Shown: positions 33,750 to 45,004, counted from the first letter of the stretch. The stretch: DNA of 64,000 nt from Lutjanus erythropterus (GCA_020091685.1 CM034599.1:33333920-33397919); one strand, 5' to 3'. Notes: generated by a model from the sequence alone, not told the origin. A program made the numbers and translations.

Positions 33750-34240
33750 TGAGAGTGGAAGAGAGCTGCGTGGTTTCTCTCTAAAGCAGAACAGACCCAT
33801 ATGGATGCTCCAGCAGACTGTCAGTGAATTCTCTAGCAGACACCGGAGGCATCAGGGGTGGCAAGGTCATCCTTCCTGCTTGGTTAGGCACACGCACGCT
33901 CACACACTCACACACAGGTGCTCATTGTTCAGTGAGGCAGCTATCAACCTTCACGCCTGGGGCTATGAATCAATTGGAGGGGAGAAAGAAAGAGACTGAA
34001 AGTCAGAAAGGGCTCTTTAAAGTAAACAGGGGTGAGGAGGGCTCTTATTTCTGCTCAGATTTATTGGACTGGCAGTCGACCCCCGTGTGTCCCATGCATG
34101 AGTGGGCCGAGTGAAGGGCCGGGGCGGTGCCGGTGGAGGGGTGTGACTCATGAAAATGTTAATTGCCTGGTAGTGGTCAGCAACAGGTCAACTGCAGGTC
34201 ACTGGGATGCACAGTGGGCCACAATTTAGAGACCTTTGTG
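33750..34240. promoter_or_regulatory. Candidate enhancer block containing a DR5 element
   Basis: Repeat-free apart from short CA-rich words (33890-33918), with a GC-rich core at 34075-34140. It carries an AP-1 word (TGACTCATG, 34144-34152), a homeodomain-type GTTAATTGCC (34158-34167) and a perfect DR5 at 34185-34201. Three open frames overlap here in different phases, none with a domain. Confidence 0.4.
34185..34201 (+). promoter_or_regulatory. Perfect DR5 (retinoic-acid response element type)
   Basis: AGGTCA, five bases (ACTGC), then AGGTCA. This is the canonical RAR/RXR response element. Unlike the DR1 at 9761 it is not in a recognised repeat and lies in a motif-rich block. Binding is inferred from the motif only. 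Confidence 0.6.
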
Positions 34241-35500
34241 TTTCTTTGCAGGACATTAACTGACATTGTCCTTCATTTAAAAAGACATTGATGGACTATA
34301 TAAATAGAAATAAAGTGGCACAGGGAGTGTCTGAGTGATTCATTATTTAATGTACTCTAGGTAGGCCCAAAGACGGAGAGATATTGCCTGGGTCCAGACC
34401 TTTGAATCCGCTCACTATACGGAGTTTCAATTCAGTTTGATATCAGGCCAGAGATATGGATTCCAGTGAGTTTCAGATATTGTTCTCCATTCTAATGATT
34501 AACAAGATTCTACAGGGAGCTCATCCGCATTACCAGGTCAAATACCGACATTTTGCCATGCCCCTTAGCATCCATATGAGATATGAAGGAGGTGGGGCTG
34601 ATGGATAGGTAAAAAAAGCAGAACTTTCACCCAGGAGGCCAAGTTACATAACAAAAAAAAATCTGTGTTATCTTAAGTTTCAAGTTACGTAATATTTTGC
34701 GTGTCACATGACTAATATCGTATGACTTTATTAACTTGATCGTTTCTGAAACCTGACCAAGTATTTTTGTTGCCTTCCTTAAGTACAGAAAGCTAGCAAA
34801 CTTGAGCTGATAAAAATTGTCCAGGTATATTGTGAGTGACGGCACAGTACCTGTGTTTTCTTTCACTGCTGTTTTTTTTCTGTATAACTGGAGACAATTT
34901 ACTTTACTTGTAACTCCAACTACACACTACTACAAAAAGGTTGCTGTGGATCATATCTGATGTGTCCTGTCTCAACCTTGTAAATTAGTACCTACTCATC
35001 TGCTCACTCGAGGGGATGTAGAAACTTCAAGGATGTCAGCATCGATTTTGACTAAAGAAAATAGGCTGGAGGTGAAGCAAGTGCGCACAACTTCACAAAA
35101 ATAGATCCAAGGTGAGCATTTATTCAAGGAGCCACAGGTGACCCTCAGAAACATTCTGTGCGGCTGCGGACGATGACATGAAATGCATTCATTCCATTGC
35201 AATACTTTCACCTTCATTGATTTAACTTTTTGTCAAACTATGTGTCGAACTGCGCCTCAATAACAAGTGTCTGTCAGGTTAAGAATGCCAACTTGTAGAA
35301 AGCTACCGGTTGAATGGCATTTAGTGGCACCTGTCAAGTGTTCGCAGGAATTCATTCTGTCATTAATGCTAGTGCTGTATTTCAGTGGACAACTCAGCAG
35401 TTTAATGTGGAAGTGGAGGTTTCAGGTAAAACGGATCCACTATTACTTCCTTGGACCTCGGGGGACAGGTGAATTCTGTGCACAAGAAATTTAATGTTAT
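34241..35500. other. Non-coding stretch, possible unclassified repeats
   Basis: No family recognised with confidence. Frames on the minus strand at 34627-35217 and the plus strand at 35267 show no domain. Confidence 0.4.
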
Positions 35501-35559
35501 TAGGACAAGGTCTTGGGTTTTCTCGTATAGCCCTCAAAAATATTTAGTTCCATAAATTT

Positions 35560-36010
35560 GCGCGTCCCTGCTCTAAACAGAAAGTCGCACAAGAGTGAGT
35601 AGGATTCACCCTGCAAGGCAGTGGTTTTCAAAGGCCAAGCCAAAATCTGAAGGAATACTTGCATTCATATCCATGCAAAATATAGTATAACAAACCTAAT
35701 GAAGGCAATGAGTAGCTGGAATGTTTTTTAGGGTATAGAATTTGCCTCTGTAATGGGAAATGAGTGTATACAAAGTACTGATATAGCAAACTTTTCTATC
35801 ATTCATTACTTTTTGTATAGTTGGATATCTCAATAATAATGTATGATCGTCAGAAAATCGTGTCACATGGCACACCGTTTGGGAACTACTACTCTGGGGA
35901 GCAGAAATATCTGTACAAAATTTCATGATAGTTGATTCAACAGTCTGTCCGTCAGTCTGGATCACAATGATGGACTGACTGACCAACAAACCAACACTGC
36001 AATCCCTGGA
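35560..36010 (+). repeat. Dispersed repeat family A copy split by a hAT-like MITE
   Basis: The left half ends 'gagtaggattcaccctg' (35596-35613) and the right half resumes 'ctggggagcagaaatatctg' (35893-35912), then 'tacaaaatttcatgatagtt' and 'gatggactgactgacc'. In the family the words 'aggattcaccctctgggg' are continuous, so the sequence between them is an insertion. Confidence 0.6.
35619..35893. mobile_element. hAT-type MITE inserted in family A repeat
   Basis: Left end CAGTGGTTTTCAAAGGCC and right end CCGTTTGGGAACTACTA are inverted relatives of the CAGTGGTTCCCAAAC terminus. About 275 bp, AT-rich and non-coding. The target duplication is decayed (CTGCAAGG against CTCTGGGG, four of eight). Confidence 0.55.
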
Positions 36011-36215
36011 GCAATGTCTACTCCAAAGTCAAACCAAAGTCAATAGGTTGGCATGCACCCTTGTCTCTGCCTCTCTTTATCCCTCTTTTATGCACATTCC
36101 ACATGTGATTTCTCCACTGGAACATAATTGAATTCCCGTTACCTGCATCAAAGAACTTTCCCTCCATCCAGCTGAGCCACGGGCCATGTTTCAGTGACAG
36201 GCAAATTGATTCCAC

Positions 36216-36670
36216 GATAGGAGGGGATAATCTTTGCCAGGGAGGGGGCGGACGCTGTGATTAAGTCGGAGACATTGCGAGGGCTCCGCAATCGAATCTG
36301 GCCACGCAGATCGCTATCAGATAATAAGCTGGATACTTAGGTGAGAGGGTGTCTTTCTGCATCTCTGTTTTTCTCTTGTTCGACAACCCCACTCCTCTCC
36401 CCGAGTGCTTTTCTGATTGCTACATCAACACAAGGACAAGAGCGGTGATCAGCATGAGCGGAGGCATAAACCGAATCCTCAATTTTCACAGTAGCCATCA
36501 TCGAAACCACACACAAACAGTGCCCGCATGGCTCACAGGGCCCTCGGCATTGTGGGTTAAAATTATGTTCGATCCATATGAGTGTTGCAGTAATGGCGCC
36601 AATATGTTTAGACTGGAAATGTCGATATTTTTGAGCCGACTATGAATATCTTTGAAGTTTACAATTTTCA
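36216..36670. promoter_or_regulatory. Candidate conserved non-coding block (strong by eye)
   Basis: About 450 bp with no repeat. It holds many short transcription-factor-like words: GTGATTAAG (36257), GCTATCAGATAATAAGC (GATA, 36312-36328), GGTGATCAGC (36444) and TAAAATTATG (36558). A 98-codon plus frame crosses it, but residues show no domain. Of all blocks here this reads most like a vertebrate CNE. Conservation must be tested. Confidence 0.4.
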
Positions 36671-37505
36671 ATTAATGTTGTGAATTTCATTCTCATCAAA
36701 CTGCAAAAACATATAGTCAATCAGACACTCTAAGCTCTTGAGAACTGCATTTGAAAGCAGACTTGTTTTTTCCAATCAATCAGTCCAACCCTCATTCATA
36801 TCCTCAGATGACTCCTGTAGACTTTTCAAATTGTATGATCAAGCCTAAAAATGACATAGAGATGAATGAATTTGATGCACAAAAACAGGCAGTAGAGTCT
36901 AAAAATGATATACAGAAAGAGAAATAAACCCATCCTTCACTTTTGCTCATCCTGCATATCAATCTTAGGCTAGCTGAGGCACTCTTACCCAAAAGCCCAC
37001 ACATGCACACCCACCCAGATGCATAAAAATACTTGCTGGCCAGATGCAAACATACTGTACATACACAGACTGTGTCCTCGCACCGTAGCGCTCACTGTTA
37101 TTTACTGCGTCCCTGGGACTGGCTGTTTGCCTAACAACTAGACCTTGTTAACCCTGAGCCAGTAAATTTTGGGATCATGTTGCTTTTGCCTCCTCGGGGT
37201 CAACTCAGTGTTGGCCTACAGTATAGACGCAGTGCTGGCTGAAGACTCTTGAGTTCTCCTCTTCTTAATCTGTCAACTTTAAATGCACAATGAACCACCC
37301 TGCCATGCTGAATGGATTTTAGGTGGAGAGCTCAAGAAAACACACATCCATTTCTGGTGAGCTAATTTGTCTAAGGTGCATCTGCAAAAGGACATTCTTG
37401 CAGAATAAGTGAAAAGACATTCAAGTGATTCAAAAGAAGTTGGTGCTAAGGCATTGCCTCTGTTACTCCGCACGATTCTTTACTTCAGACATCGTTAGTT
37501 TAAAA
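36671..37505. other. Non-coding stretch, nothing recognised
   Basis: Mixed composition, no repeat ends, no exon evidence. Confidence 0.4.
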
Positions 37506-38130
37506 ATTTAAAGGAGAAATCTGTAATATATGTGCTGTAATAAATTCTAAAATGACCATGACATGTCATCAGAGGCCAAAGAAATATTTGCTTCTCTGAC
37601 ATCAACACGGCAGCTGCAGTGCCCCCCTGAGATTTCCATTCTGGACCGGAATAACTAGAATACATTTTGTATGTCAGTTTTACATTAATTAGAGTTCAAA
37701 TCAGTGCTAAATGTTCACCAAATGTGTAATTGTCCATTTATAAGTCGTAAGAAGTCATGAATAAGCTTGTAGAAGGAGTAGATGTTTATTTGTGTGTTTT
37801 ATCGAGCAATATGTTAATGTCGTCTGGCAGGAAGTATCTTAACTCAAACTCCTGTGTAGAGCAGTGAGCTTTTGTTTTCAGGATAACAGGCGTAACTATA
37901 CATTGACAAACAACTGACAGCTATAAACAGCTGATCAATTTACAGTGTAGGATGCTATTGTTGATTTACAATTACATTATGTAGACCTGCGCTCCTGCAG
38001 AGCTCCTGCGGCCTGCAGAGCTTCCCTGTGTCTGAAAAAGAGGGGGCAGGGAAAATAACTGACTTCACCCAAAAATCTTATATTAAATAGGATCTCAGCC
38101 TATTTAATATACAGTCTATGGCTCCAACTC
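37506..38130. repeat. Probable interspersed repeat of unknown class
   Basis: Opens TTTAAAGGAGAAATCTG. It contains 'ccatgacatgtcatcagagg', 'gacatcaacacggcagctgc' and 'cctgagatttcc', and ends 'tatacagtctatgg', a phrase I associate with a common fish repeat. Matching ends were not proven. Confidence 0.45.
38080..38110. repeat. Perfect 12 bp inverted repeat, 7 bp loop
   Basis: ATATTAAATAGG (38080-38091) is followed by ATCTCAG and then the exact inverse CCTATTTAATAT (38099-38110). Confidence 0.85.
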
Positions 38131-39428
38131 GCTATTTAGATTGCAGTACACAGTTTTGCATGTGCAGTTGCTCTGTATTGCCCTTTTAAATTTATTAGAA
38201 GGATACCAGCGTCAGCTAAATATTTAAAATGTATAAATGTCAGACAGAAGCTGCCTTGTAATATATTTTGATTTAATGCTTGCTGAGCTCTCAGGTTTGG
38301 ACTATCATCAGGACACGCCATACCAGATGCTTTGCTAATGGCCTAAGACTAAAAGCTCAGCAGTAAAGTGAGATGTATTACAATGCAGCTGCTGCACAGA
38401 GTTCAGTTTTCATTTTAGTTTTTTGTAGCTGACATTCTTCACCAGAGACCCATTTATGGACATTATGGTTGGTATAGGTTTCTAAACTTTCACTTACAGA
38501 AGCGCCTTTTAATGCCTCCTTTTCTGCCACGTAAGGAGATGTAAGACTGAGACAGATATTTTATTTAAAATGGATAAGGGTCAGTTTAAGTGGACGACAC
38601 CTCAACCCTCCCCAAGTGTTTCCAAGTGCTACTATTGTTTGTCCTGCTGCCACACAGACAGCACCTTTACTTAACACTGGATGACTCTCTGTTTTCTTGG
38701 AGTCTACCTCCACGGAGAAATGATCGACTCCACTTTGGAAACGAATGGAGATGAAAGACGCATGTTCACTGAAGATGTAAATTGAAAGCTATTGTGCAGA
38801 GTGATAACACAGACAAACAAGTAACTACAGCAGGGGTTGTGTCAGGGCGCTGCTTGTTTGTTTGCTGTCTGTTCGCACTGATATGGGCTAATAAAACAAA
38901 CATCAATTTTGTAAGACAGTGTCTGGTTATGAGAAATCTGGCACTCGGACAAATGCAGCTGATGACCCCTGCTCTATACAGTATTTAAATTCTGCCCAGT
39001 TTGACCAAGACGGTAATTAATGTAGCCCTCTAGGTTTGATTTAATTTCATGATCTAATGCGTTGCAATGACTTAATACTAACTTAATCAGTGTGATCTGA
39101 CATTTCTGTGATCACTTGTTCATTGGAGGGCATTTTTTTCTCTGCTTGTTTTATTGTAAGCTTGAAGGATGAAGACACCCATCACGGTCTAATTCGAAAG
39201 AATTTTTATCTCTGTGTTTTGAAATAACTGACTTCACCTTTTGTGCTTTCTAATCATATTAGGTGTATGTATGTCAAGCAGAGCTTGGCCTGGATGGGTC
39301 CATAACACTGGATTTGGCTAATGGCCAAGAGAGAGATTGAAATTGGTAGCTTAAGATGAGTGAGTGGTGGTGATGCTAAGGTGGGTGTAGCTAGGGGGGC
39401 AATTTGGGAAAGTTTTGTCCCCTTGTCC
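38131..39428. other. Non-coding stretch, nothing firm
   Basis: A moderately information-rich part at 38780-38960 could be regulatory. No repeat family identified, no exon supported. Confidence 0.35.
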
Positions 39429-39429
39429 T

Positions 39430-39625
39430 CAATTCTTAAACTTTTTTTCCCCTTTATTGGACTGGACAGCTGAAGAGCAGACAGGAAAGGCTGTAGAGAG
39501 ACAGAGGGGATGACACGCAGCGAAAGGGCCGCAGGCAGGAGTCAAACTGGCAAACACTGCAGAGGAGTAACAGCCTCCGTATATGGGGTGGATGCTCTAC
39601 CAGCTGAGCTAAAGAATTGCCCCAT
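39430..39625 (-). mobile_element. tRNA-derived SINE, reverse orientation
   Basis: Read on the minus strand it begins with a clear tRNA-like A box (TTTAGCTCAGCTGGTAGAGC, inverse of about 39594-39613) and a B box (GTTTGACTCC, inverse of 39539-39548). It continues 'ctgcggccctttcgctgcgtg' and ends in 'caataaagggg' plus an A-rich tail. The body phrase after the B box is shared with the SINE at 9393-9571, so both belong to one family or close relatives. It is too long and too poorly folded to be a tRNA gene. Confidence 0.85.
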
Positions 39626-39659
39626 GCTACATACGTACAGTTTTTTAAAGTTAAGTTTC

Positions 39660-39677
39660 TTTTTTTTTTTTTTTTTT
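39660..39677. repeat. Poly-T tract
   Basis: Eighteen T residues just upstream (plus strand) of the reverse SINE head. Confidence 0.85.
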
Positions 39678-39689
39678 CTTGACGTGTTG

Positions 39690-40175
39690 AGGGCCCCATG
39701 CCTGTGTTTGCCTTGGCTAAATCTGCCACTGGTCAGGATATAGTCACAGTTTTAGCAATTATGACAAAAAATTATTTTTACAGAATTTACTGACAGTAGC
39801 TTTCAGTAGGAATAAAAGTGTTTCCACTACCCCCAAGTAGTAAAAAAAATGTTATTGAAGATTAAATTAATGTTGTGGTTATCTATTAATCATAGTAGTA
39901 GAACTAAAGGTTTCAATTCATATTTTAGCTAACTCTTCCCTTTTCCACCCTTCAGTGTATAAACGTCTGGGAAAAACAGTGAAATAATATATTTTTTTTC
40001 CAAATTTCTTGGCCTTAATGGTCAGATTTGAGCACTGTTCAGTTATTCACAACCTCAATCCAAAGATATCTGTTCTGGCCTTCAAACTGTCAAATCCTGT
40101 TGTGTAACTTATAGCAGACTTGTCATTTGGATTAAATTCAGTGCACCTGAAGTGGAACAATATAAACTCTCAGTG
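39690..40175. other. AT-rich stretch, nothing recognised
   Basis: No supported feature. Confidence 0.4.
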
Positions 40176-40870
40176 TGTGGTTATTGATGATAGCTGGGGG
40201 AGAGATAAATCCAGGGAAAGATGGTAGCCAAGCAAGGCCGAGGGCGCAGACAGGCTTCAGAAACTAGAAGATTTTTTACTTTATCTGCATGTGTGTGGTG
40301 CTCGGGAACCAGAATTCCTCTGGCTAGCTCCTGGCAGAAGTGTTTGTCAGTTTCTGTTCCCTGCAGATAAGCGCTGGCTGCCCTCTCCTTCACCGCCAGC
40401 TTTGCCTGCGGTGCTGCTTGATTGCCAACAGCAGAGGAGCGTGATTTTTGCCCAGCAGGCCTCTGGTGTAAATGAGCATACCTGTACTAATCTGACGTTG
40501 GGTGGTGGACAAAGAGCAGCAAATTCTTCCCCAGAGAGATGGAGAGCTAAAGAACAGAGGAGGACCTCCCTGGACCCCTGTTCTTCTTCCTCTACCCTTC
40601 TAGACCCGCCATCCCCCGACCTGCAGATGTCTGATTTACACCCCTGTCGTAGGATTGAGGCAACTGGACAGTCAGATACCTTGTGTCAGGACACCCTCTC
40701 AACCGTTGCCTCTGTCTTATTTACGAGGCCGGTGGCGTTCAGCTCCATGGCTGATCATTTTTCCATGCAGGATGAGCCTGTCGTTGGAGCAGGCACAAAG
40801 GAAGGGGTTAGGGGTGTATGCGGTTGTATTTCAGCTGGAGTCACTATTTAATTATACGCTGTTTATTGAT
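40176..40870. promoter_or_regulatory. Candidate conserved non-coding block with longest open frame
   Basis: Repeat-free, GC-richer than its surroundings. A 186-codon plus frame (40291-40851) is the longest in the window, yet the peptide has no recognisable domain, is Ser/Pro-rich and ends at ATTTAATTATACG without splice logic. The part 40420-40500 (with 'gtaaatgagcatacctgt') reads like an enhancer core. A lineage-specific exon cannot be fully excluded. Confidence 0.3.
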
Positions 40871-41159
40871 CAGAATAAAGCTTAATGATGAAATTTTTAA
40901 TTTCCCTTTGCTGCCTCCGTATCTCTTTCTCAACAGGGATTAGAATAATTACCTGGACCTGTCATGAATTTTTCATTCAGCGTGCCTGGTCAACTCAAAA
41001 ATAGAAAGCTCCAAACTTTTTCCTGTCACTGTCTTGGCACTTCTCTACTGCAGGGAACAAATTTTTTCCTCTGCTACACATGTTGAACCTTCATTTCGCT
41101 GAACAGTGGCATGTTCATGCCTTTCACTTCTAATCTAGTGCAGAGTATTTTACTTTACT

Positions 41160-41535
41160 CCACTCTGCTCTCTACTGCAGGCAGCGTGTGCTTTGTTAGT
41201 GAGCGTTGGAGGTCACCCAGGCCTAGTGTCATTACTCAGTGACTGACACACTGACAAGCCCTCTTGTCGTGGCCCAGTCGGCTGCAGGTGAACCCAAATA
41301 GCTGGACCGTGATGGATGGCGGCTGACAGTGGACTGACAGCGACCGAGAGGGGGGAGAGACTGAGCGGACTCGAGTGCTGCACTGCCACCACTGCTGGCG
41401 AAACATTTTGGAGGTCACGGCAGGAGTGTGGATTTAAGTAAGCAGGCATCTCTTTCGGGCTGGTGGAGTGGAGATGTTTGTGGCTGTTTCCTGGAGGTGA
41501 CAAACAAGAGTGAAGTGTGAACAATTTGAATCTCA
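41160..41535. promoter_or_regulatory. Possible regulatory block
   Basis: Balanced, repeat-free sequence with AGGTCAC half-sites (41210 and 41412). The minus frames of 107 and 60 codons overlap each other. Weak case. Confidence 0.2.
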
Positions 41536-41662
41536 ATGTTGCCTAGGAAGATGTCGATGGGAAAAGTGATTGAGTATCACTCTCCACTCCATCAGCAACT
41601 ACTGGCTGAGTGCCCTTAAGCAAGCCACTTTACTTCCATCTGCAGTAGTGGTGGTTTTACTG

Positions 41663-41780
41663 CAGGTCCCAGTAGGGGTGACCGATATTGCAAAAATATA
41701 TTATTCATGTTGGTTTGAAAAACTGTTTTGCAAGGCTGGACACTACAGCCAAACTAAGTTCTCTATTTAAAAAATGTAGG
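41663..41780. mobile_element. Possible hAT-type MITE end
   Basis: 'gtaggggtgaccgatattgc' followed by AT-rich sequence resembles the ends of a fish MITE group beginning TAGGGGTG..CGATATTG. The other end was not found. Confidence 0.3.
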
Positions 41781-41786
41781 CCTACA

Positions 41787-42800
41787 AGGCAGGGCAAGTC
41801 TATTTACATTGCACCATTAAGACACAAGGAAAGTGCATTACAGGAGTATAGAAATGAATTAAAATAAAGCATTACGAGAAGATTAACATTGCATTTAAAA
41901 CACCATAAAAACAAAATGCAAAAGCAAGCTAATATATAGTTAAAACATACCACAGAAGTTGCATTTAAAAGACATAAAAACAAAATTGAAAGCAAACAAA
42001 TATTAAAAACAAGAGGTACAGATTACCTTAATAAGAAGTTATGAACTGAAAAGTTGTAGTAAACTATAATTTTTAAAGTCCCGATTTAAATGAGCTGTCA
42101 GTTTCAGCAGACCTCAAATATAAAAAAAAGGTTTGTTCCACAGATGGGGAGCAGAGAAACTAAAGGATGCTCCACCTTGCTTGGGTTTGATCCCTGGGAA
42201 CACTGAGCAAACCTGTTCCAGATGACCTGAGGAGTCTGAGTGCTTCATAAGGTACGAGTAAATCAGAGATGTATTTAGGCCTGAGACCATTTAGCAGGGG
42301 TTGGGGACTTGAGGACTTGAAGACTTGAGACTTACTTGACTAAACCTGATTAAAGATTTGACTTGATTTGGATTTGGTATTCATAACTTGAGACTTGACC
42401 TAGAGACTTGGAGGTCTACTGTTTTTTTTTTAACTGATTTAAGAAATTGTGGAAACTGTGAGAGATAATCAGACTTTCGTATGACTTGACTTGCTTGATT
42501 CTCACCACAGTATTTCGGGCTTTGCTTGAGACTTGAAGGTTAAGACTTGCTTTCGACTTGCACATGTGTGACTTACTACCACCTCTGCCATTTAGTGCTT
42601 TATAAACTGTAGTAACAGGATTTTAAAAATCCATCCTTTGACACACAGGGAGCCAGTGCAGTTATTTAAGGACCGATGTAATGTGCTCCACTTTGACTGG
42701 CAGCAGCATCCTGGAGAAGCTGCAGCTGTCTGATTGATTTTATTTGCTCAGACCTGTGAAGACACCATTACAATATTCCCGTTACAAGGTAACAGAACTT
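41787..42800 (-). mobile_element. L2-like LINE remnant, split by a hAT MITE
   Basis: The plus strand shows the reverse of a fish L2-type LINE. The 3' tail is at 41790-41850, then 'gtttgttccacagatgggga', 'agaaactaaaggatgc', 'ccatttag', 'cacacagggagccagtgcag', 'gtaatgtgctccac' and 'cagctgtctgattgatttt' (42729-42747). On the minus strand the last part decodes, across frames, to VFTGL, QLQL, VEHIT and LHWLPVCQR motifs of the region after the RT domain. Stops and frameshifts throughout. Confidence 0.75.
42295..42587. mobile_element. hAT MITE with perfect 8 bp target duplication
   Basis: Starts CAGGGGTTGGGGACTTGAGG and ends CTTACTACCACCTCTG. CCATTTAG stands on both sides (42287-42294 and 42588-42595). 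Removing the 293 bp and one duplication restores the LINE wording 'ccatttagtgctttataaac'. The interior is rich in GACTTGA / ACTTGAG words in both directions. Confidence 0.9.
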
Positions 42801-44360
42801 ACAAGAAAAAAGAATAACAAAGCATCTAAGCCAAAGTACCCTTTTGAAGAGGTTATGATCAAGTGTGAAGTATGAACATTCAAAAAATTTGACATGGTTT
42901 AAACTTGTATTCAAGTACAATCAAATACATTTGTATAACTAATAATAAAATGCAAATGCATCAATTACTTGTCAGTGCTCATTCTACCACTTGTCATATG
43001 GAGTGCCTCTCTGTTTGTTTTAGCCTTATAGGGTGCTGCTAAGATGATGTAGTTTTGTTTGCAACCCAAAAAGTCAATGTGATTTTCCAGTGGATTTTGC
43101 ATTAGTGCAGAAACTGTGGATACCAAAAGTTTATGATACTTGATGATGCATGTTTTGTTTAGCAGATCATCTTCACAAGTGAGCACCACTTCTATGATTT
43201 TTTAAGCATAAATGCAGTTGCCAGAATTAAAATGTTAACGTGAGGCTATGAATGAACAACACTACAGTCACAAGACTTCACTTCACCACACTAAGTGACC
43301 AGTGTTTGGTGTGTTGACATTTAATATCCGTGACAATCACTGTAGTCACATTTAGCCACTTGTTAGCAACTGCCTTTTTTTAAAAGATACGTAAAGGCCC
43401 CAGAACTCACAAGTGGGATACACTCTGACATGTTTTATGTAGTAGAACAAAACGTGACCATCTCTTAATCTTGTGTTAACCACCAACCGTATTTCAGGCA
43501 AATAACAAGGAACCCATTCAAAAAACCCATTAACTTTGAGACGAGCAAACTGGGAGTGCTAATATGCTAACTCATGTCTGGGTTTTAGGACTCATTTCTG
43601 CAGTACTCTATAGCCTCTGGCTGCACGGTTGTAGCTGATGCACTGATGTGGGATCCTCTCACTGACGGACTGTCTGCTGACTGTTTTGGGCGTTTTCTTT
43701 TTAAGAGAGTTGGAAAGATTTTTTCCTGTTGCCATCTGATGTGCAAACCTTATCTTTGTGAATACCTGTTCTTTGCACCGTGTCGGTTTTGGAAAATACC
43801 AAACCCGTTCCATATTACTGATGCTGAATAATTTTTCAAGAGCAACAACTCTGTGTTGTCATCGATGCCAGAACACCGCCAAATGAAAAGGAGGAGGGGA
43901 AGAAATCCAAGGCAGTACCTACTCTTTGCTTTTATTGATGTAGTGGTGTGTCCTGGAAGGCACAGCATGGAACAGCATTTTGTCTGATTTGAGATGTAGC
44001 TGAGAAAACAAATTTGGATGCTTGTATGAGCCCCACAGTACTGCAACTGACAGTATATGCGCTAACAATCTCTCTGTTAAGGCAGATCTCAAAGACATTT
44101 TAATCATTCATGATCTAATATTATCAAATCGCTCACTCCTAGGTTCCCAGCTCTGAATCCATGAGTATGTTAAAGTTAAGTGTTATGGAACACAGTGACT
44201 TTCCTTGGGTGACTAAATGAAAGAAATACCTCTCAGTCTGTTTCTCCCTGATCACAGAGCAGGACTTCTTAACTGCCCGCAGTGGATCAGGTTTCAGGCC
44301 TTCATAACCAGCGGTCAGTGGTACTTCTATGAGTGACTGCAAGATAAGATCAAGAGCTCT
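42801..44360. other. Non-coding stretch, nothing recognised
   Basis: AT-rich to balanced. Three overlapping frames at 43592-44107 carry no domain. A degraded repeat at 43850-44110 is possible but unidentified. Confidence 0.4.
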
Positions 44361-44385
44361 GTGTGTGTGTGTGTGTGTGTGTGTG
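44361..44385. repeat. (GT)n microsatellite
   Basis: Twelve GT units followed by imperfect GT-rich sequence to about 44410. Confidence 0.95.
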
Positions 44386-44812
44386 ATTGTGCGTGTGTGT
44401 GAGTGTGTGTCCACTTTAAGACTCAGGCCATGAACCCATCCATCAGTCAGAAGGACAAAGACTCATGTCAGGGTGCAGTGTGCACTCATTTGGCCATGTC
44501 ACCGCACCTCTCACACACATGCACACACACAATATGCCCCTCTGGTCAAATCTTGCTGACAGGCCACTCAGCCAGGTGATCGGTCTGGTCAGGGCTGAAG
44601 GAGTGTACTGAACAATATCGTCCAACTCAGGTATTTTTCCTCTTTAACCACTCAACACTCCCTTCTACTCCAGTATCACCACTGAATTCTTGACAATAAT
44701 ACAATAAACCAATTAGAAGTTAACCCCTTTAGCAGTTTGCAGACAGCAGAACAACATCAAGCTTTTATTTAAAACCAAATAAAGGTACACCAGTTCCCTC
44801 GACCTTCTAATA

Positions 44813-45004
44813 CAAGGGTGGCCAACTATGTGCCACAGAGAGTGAACAGTCTGCAGTTTTCACTCCAATCAATCACTTCAGCAGACGAGTTCACTGATGA
44901 GTTCTTCTTCCTTGAAGGAGTGCTAATCAGTGGTTGGAGTCTTTGGTTTGGATTAAAAACCTGCAGACTGTTATCTCTCCACAGCACATACTTGGCCACC
45001 CCTG
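44813..45004. mobile_element. MITE with GGGTGGCCAAC ends
   Basis: Left end CAAGGGTGGCCAACTATG and right end TACTTGGCCACCCCTG are inverted. Internal phrases 'gtctgcagttttcactcca' and 'tgctaatcagtggttggagt' mark a fish MITE family. Flanking octamers TTCTAATA and CTCTCACA agree at five of eight, a decayed hAT-size duplication. 192 bp, non-coding. Confidence 0.75.

Noticed and set aside
39594-39625. tRNA gene on the minus strand
   Set aside because: The A and B boxes belong to a tRNA-derived SINE with a long non-tRNA body and a decayed cloverleaf.
40291-40851. 186-codon open frame as a protein-coding gene
   Set aside because: No domain, no splice signals that pair with it, and a low-stop composition explains its length.
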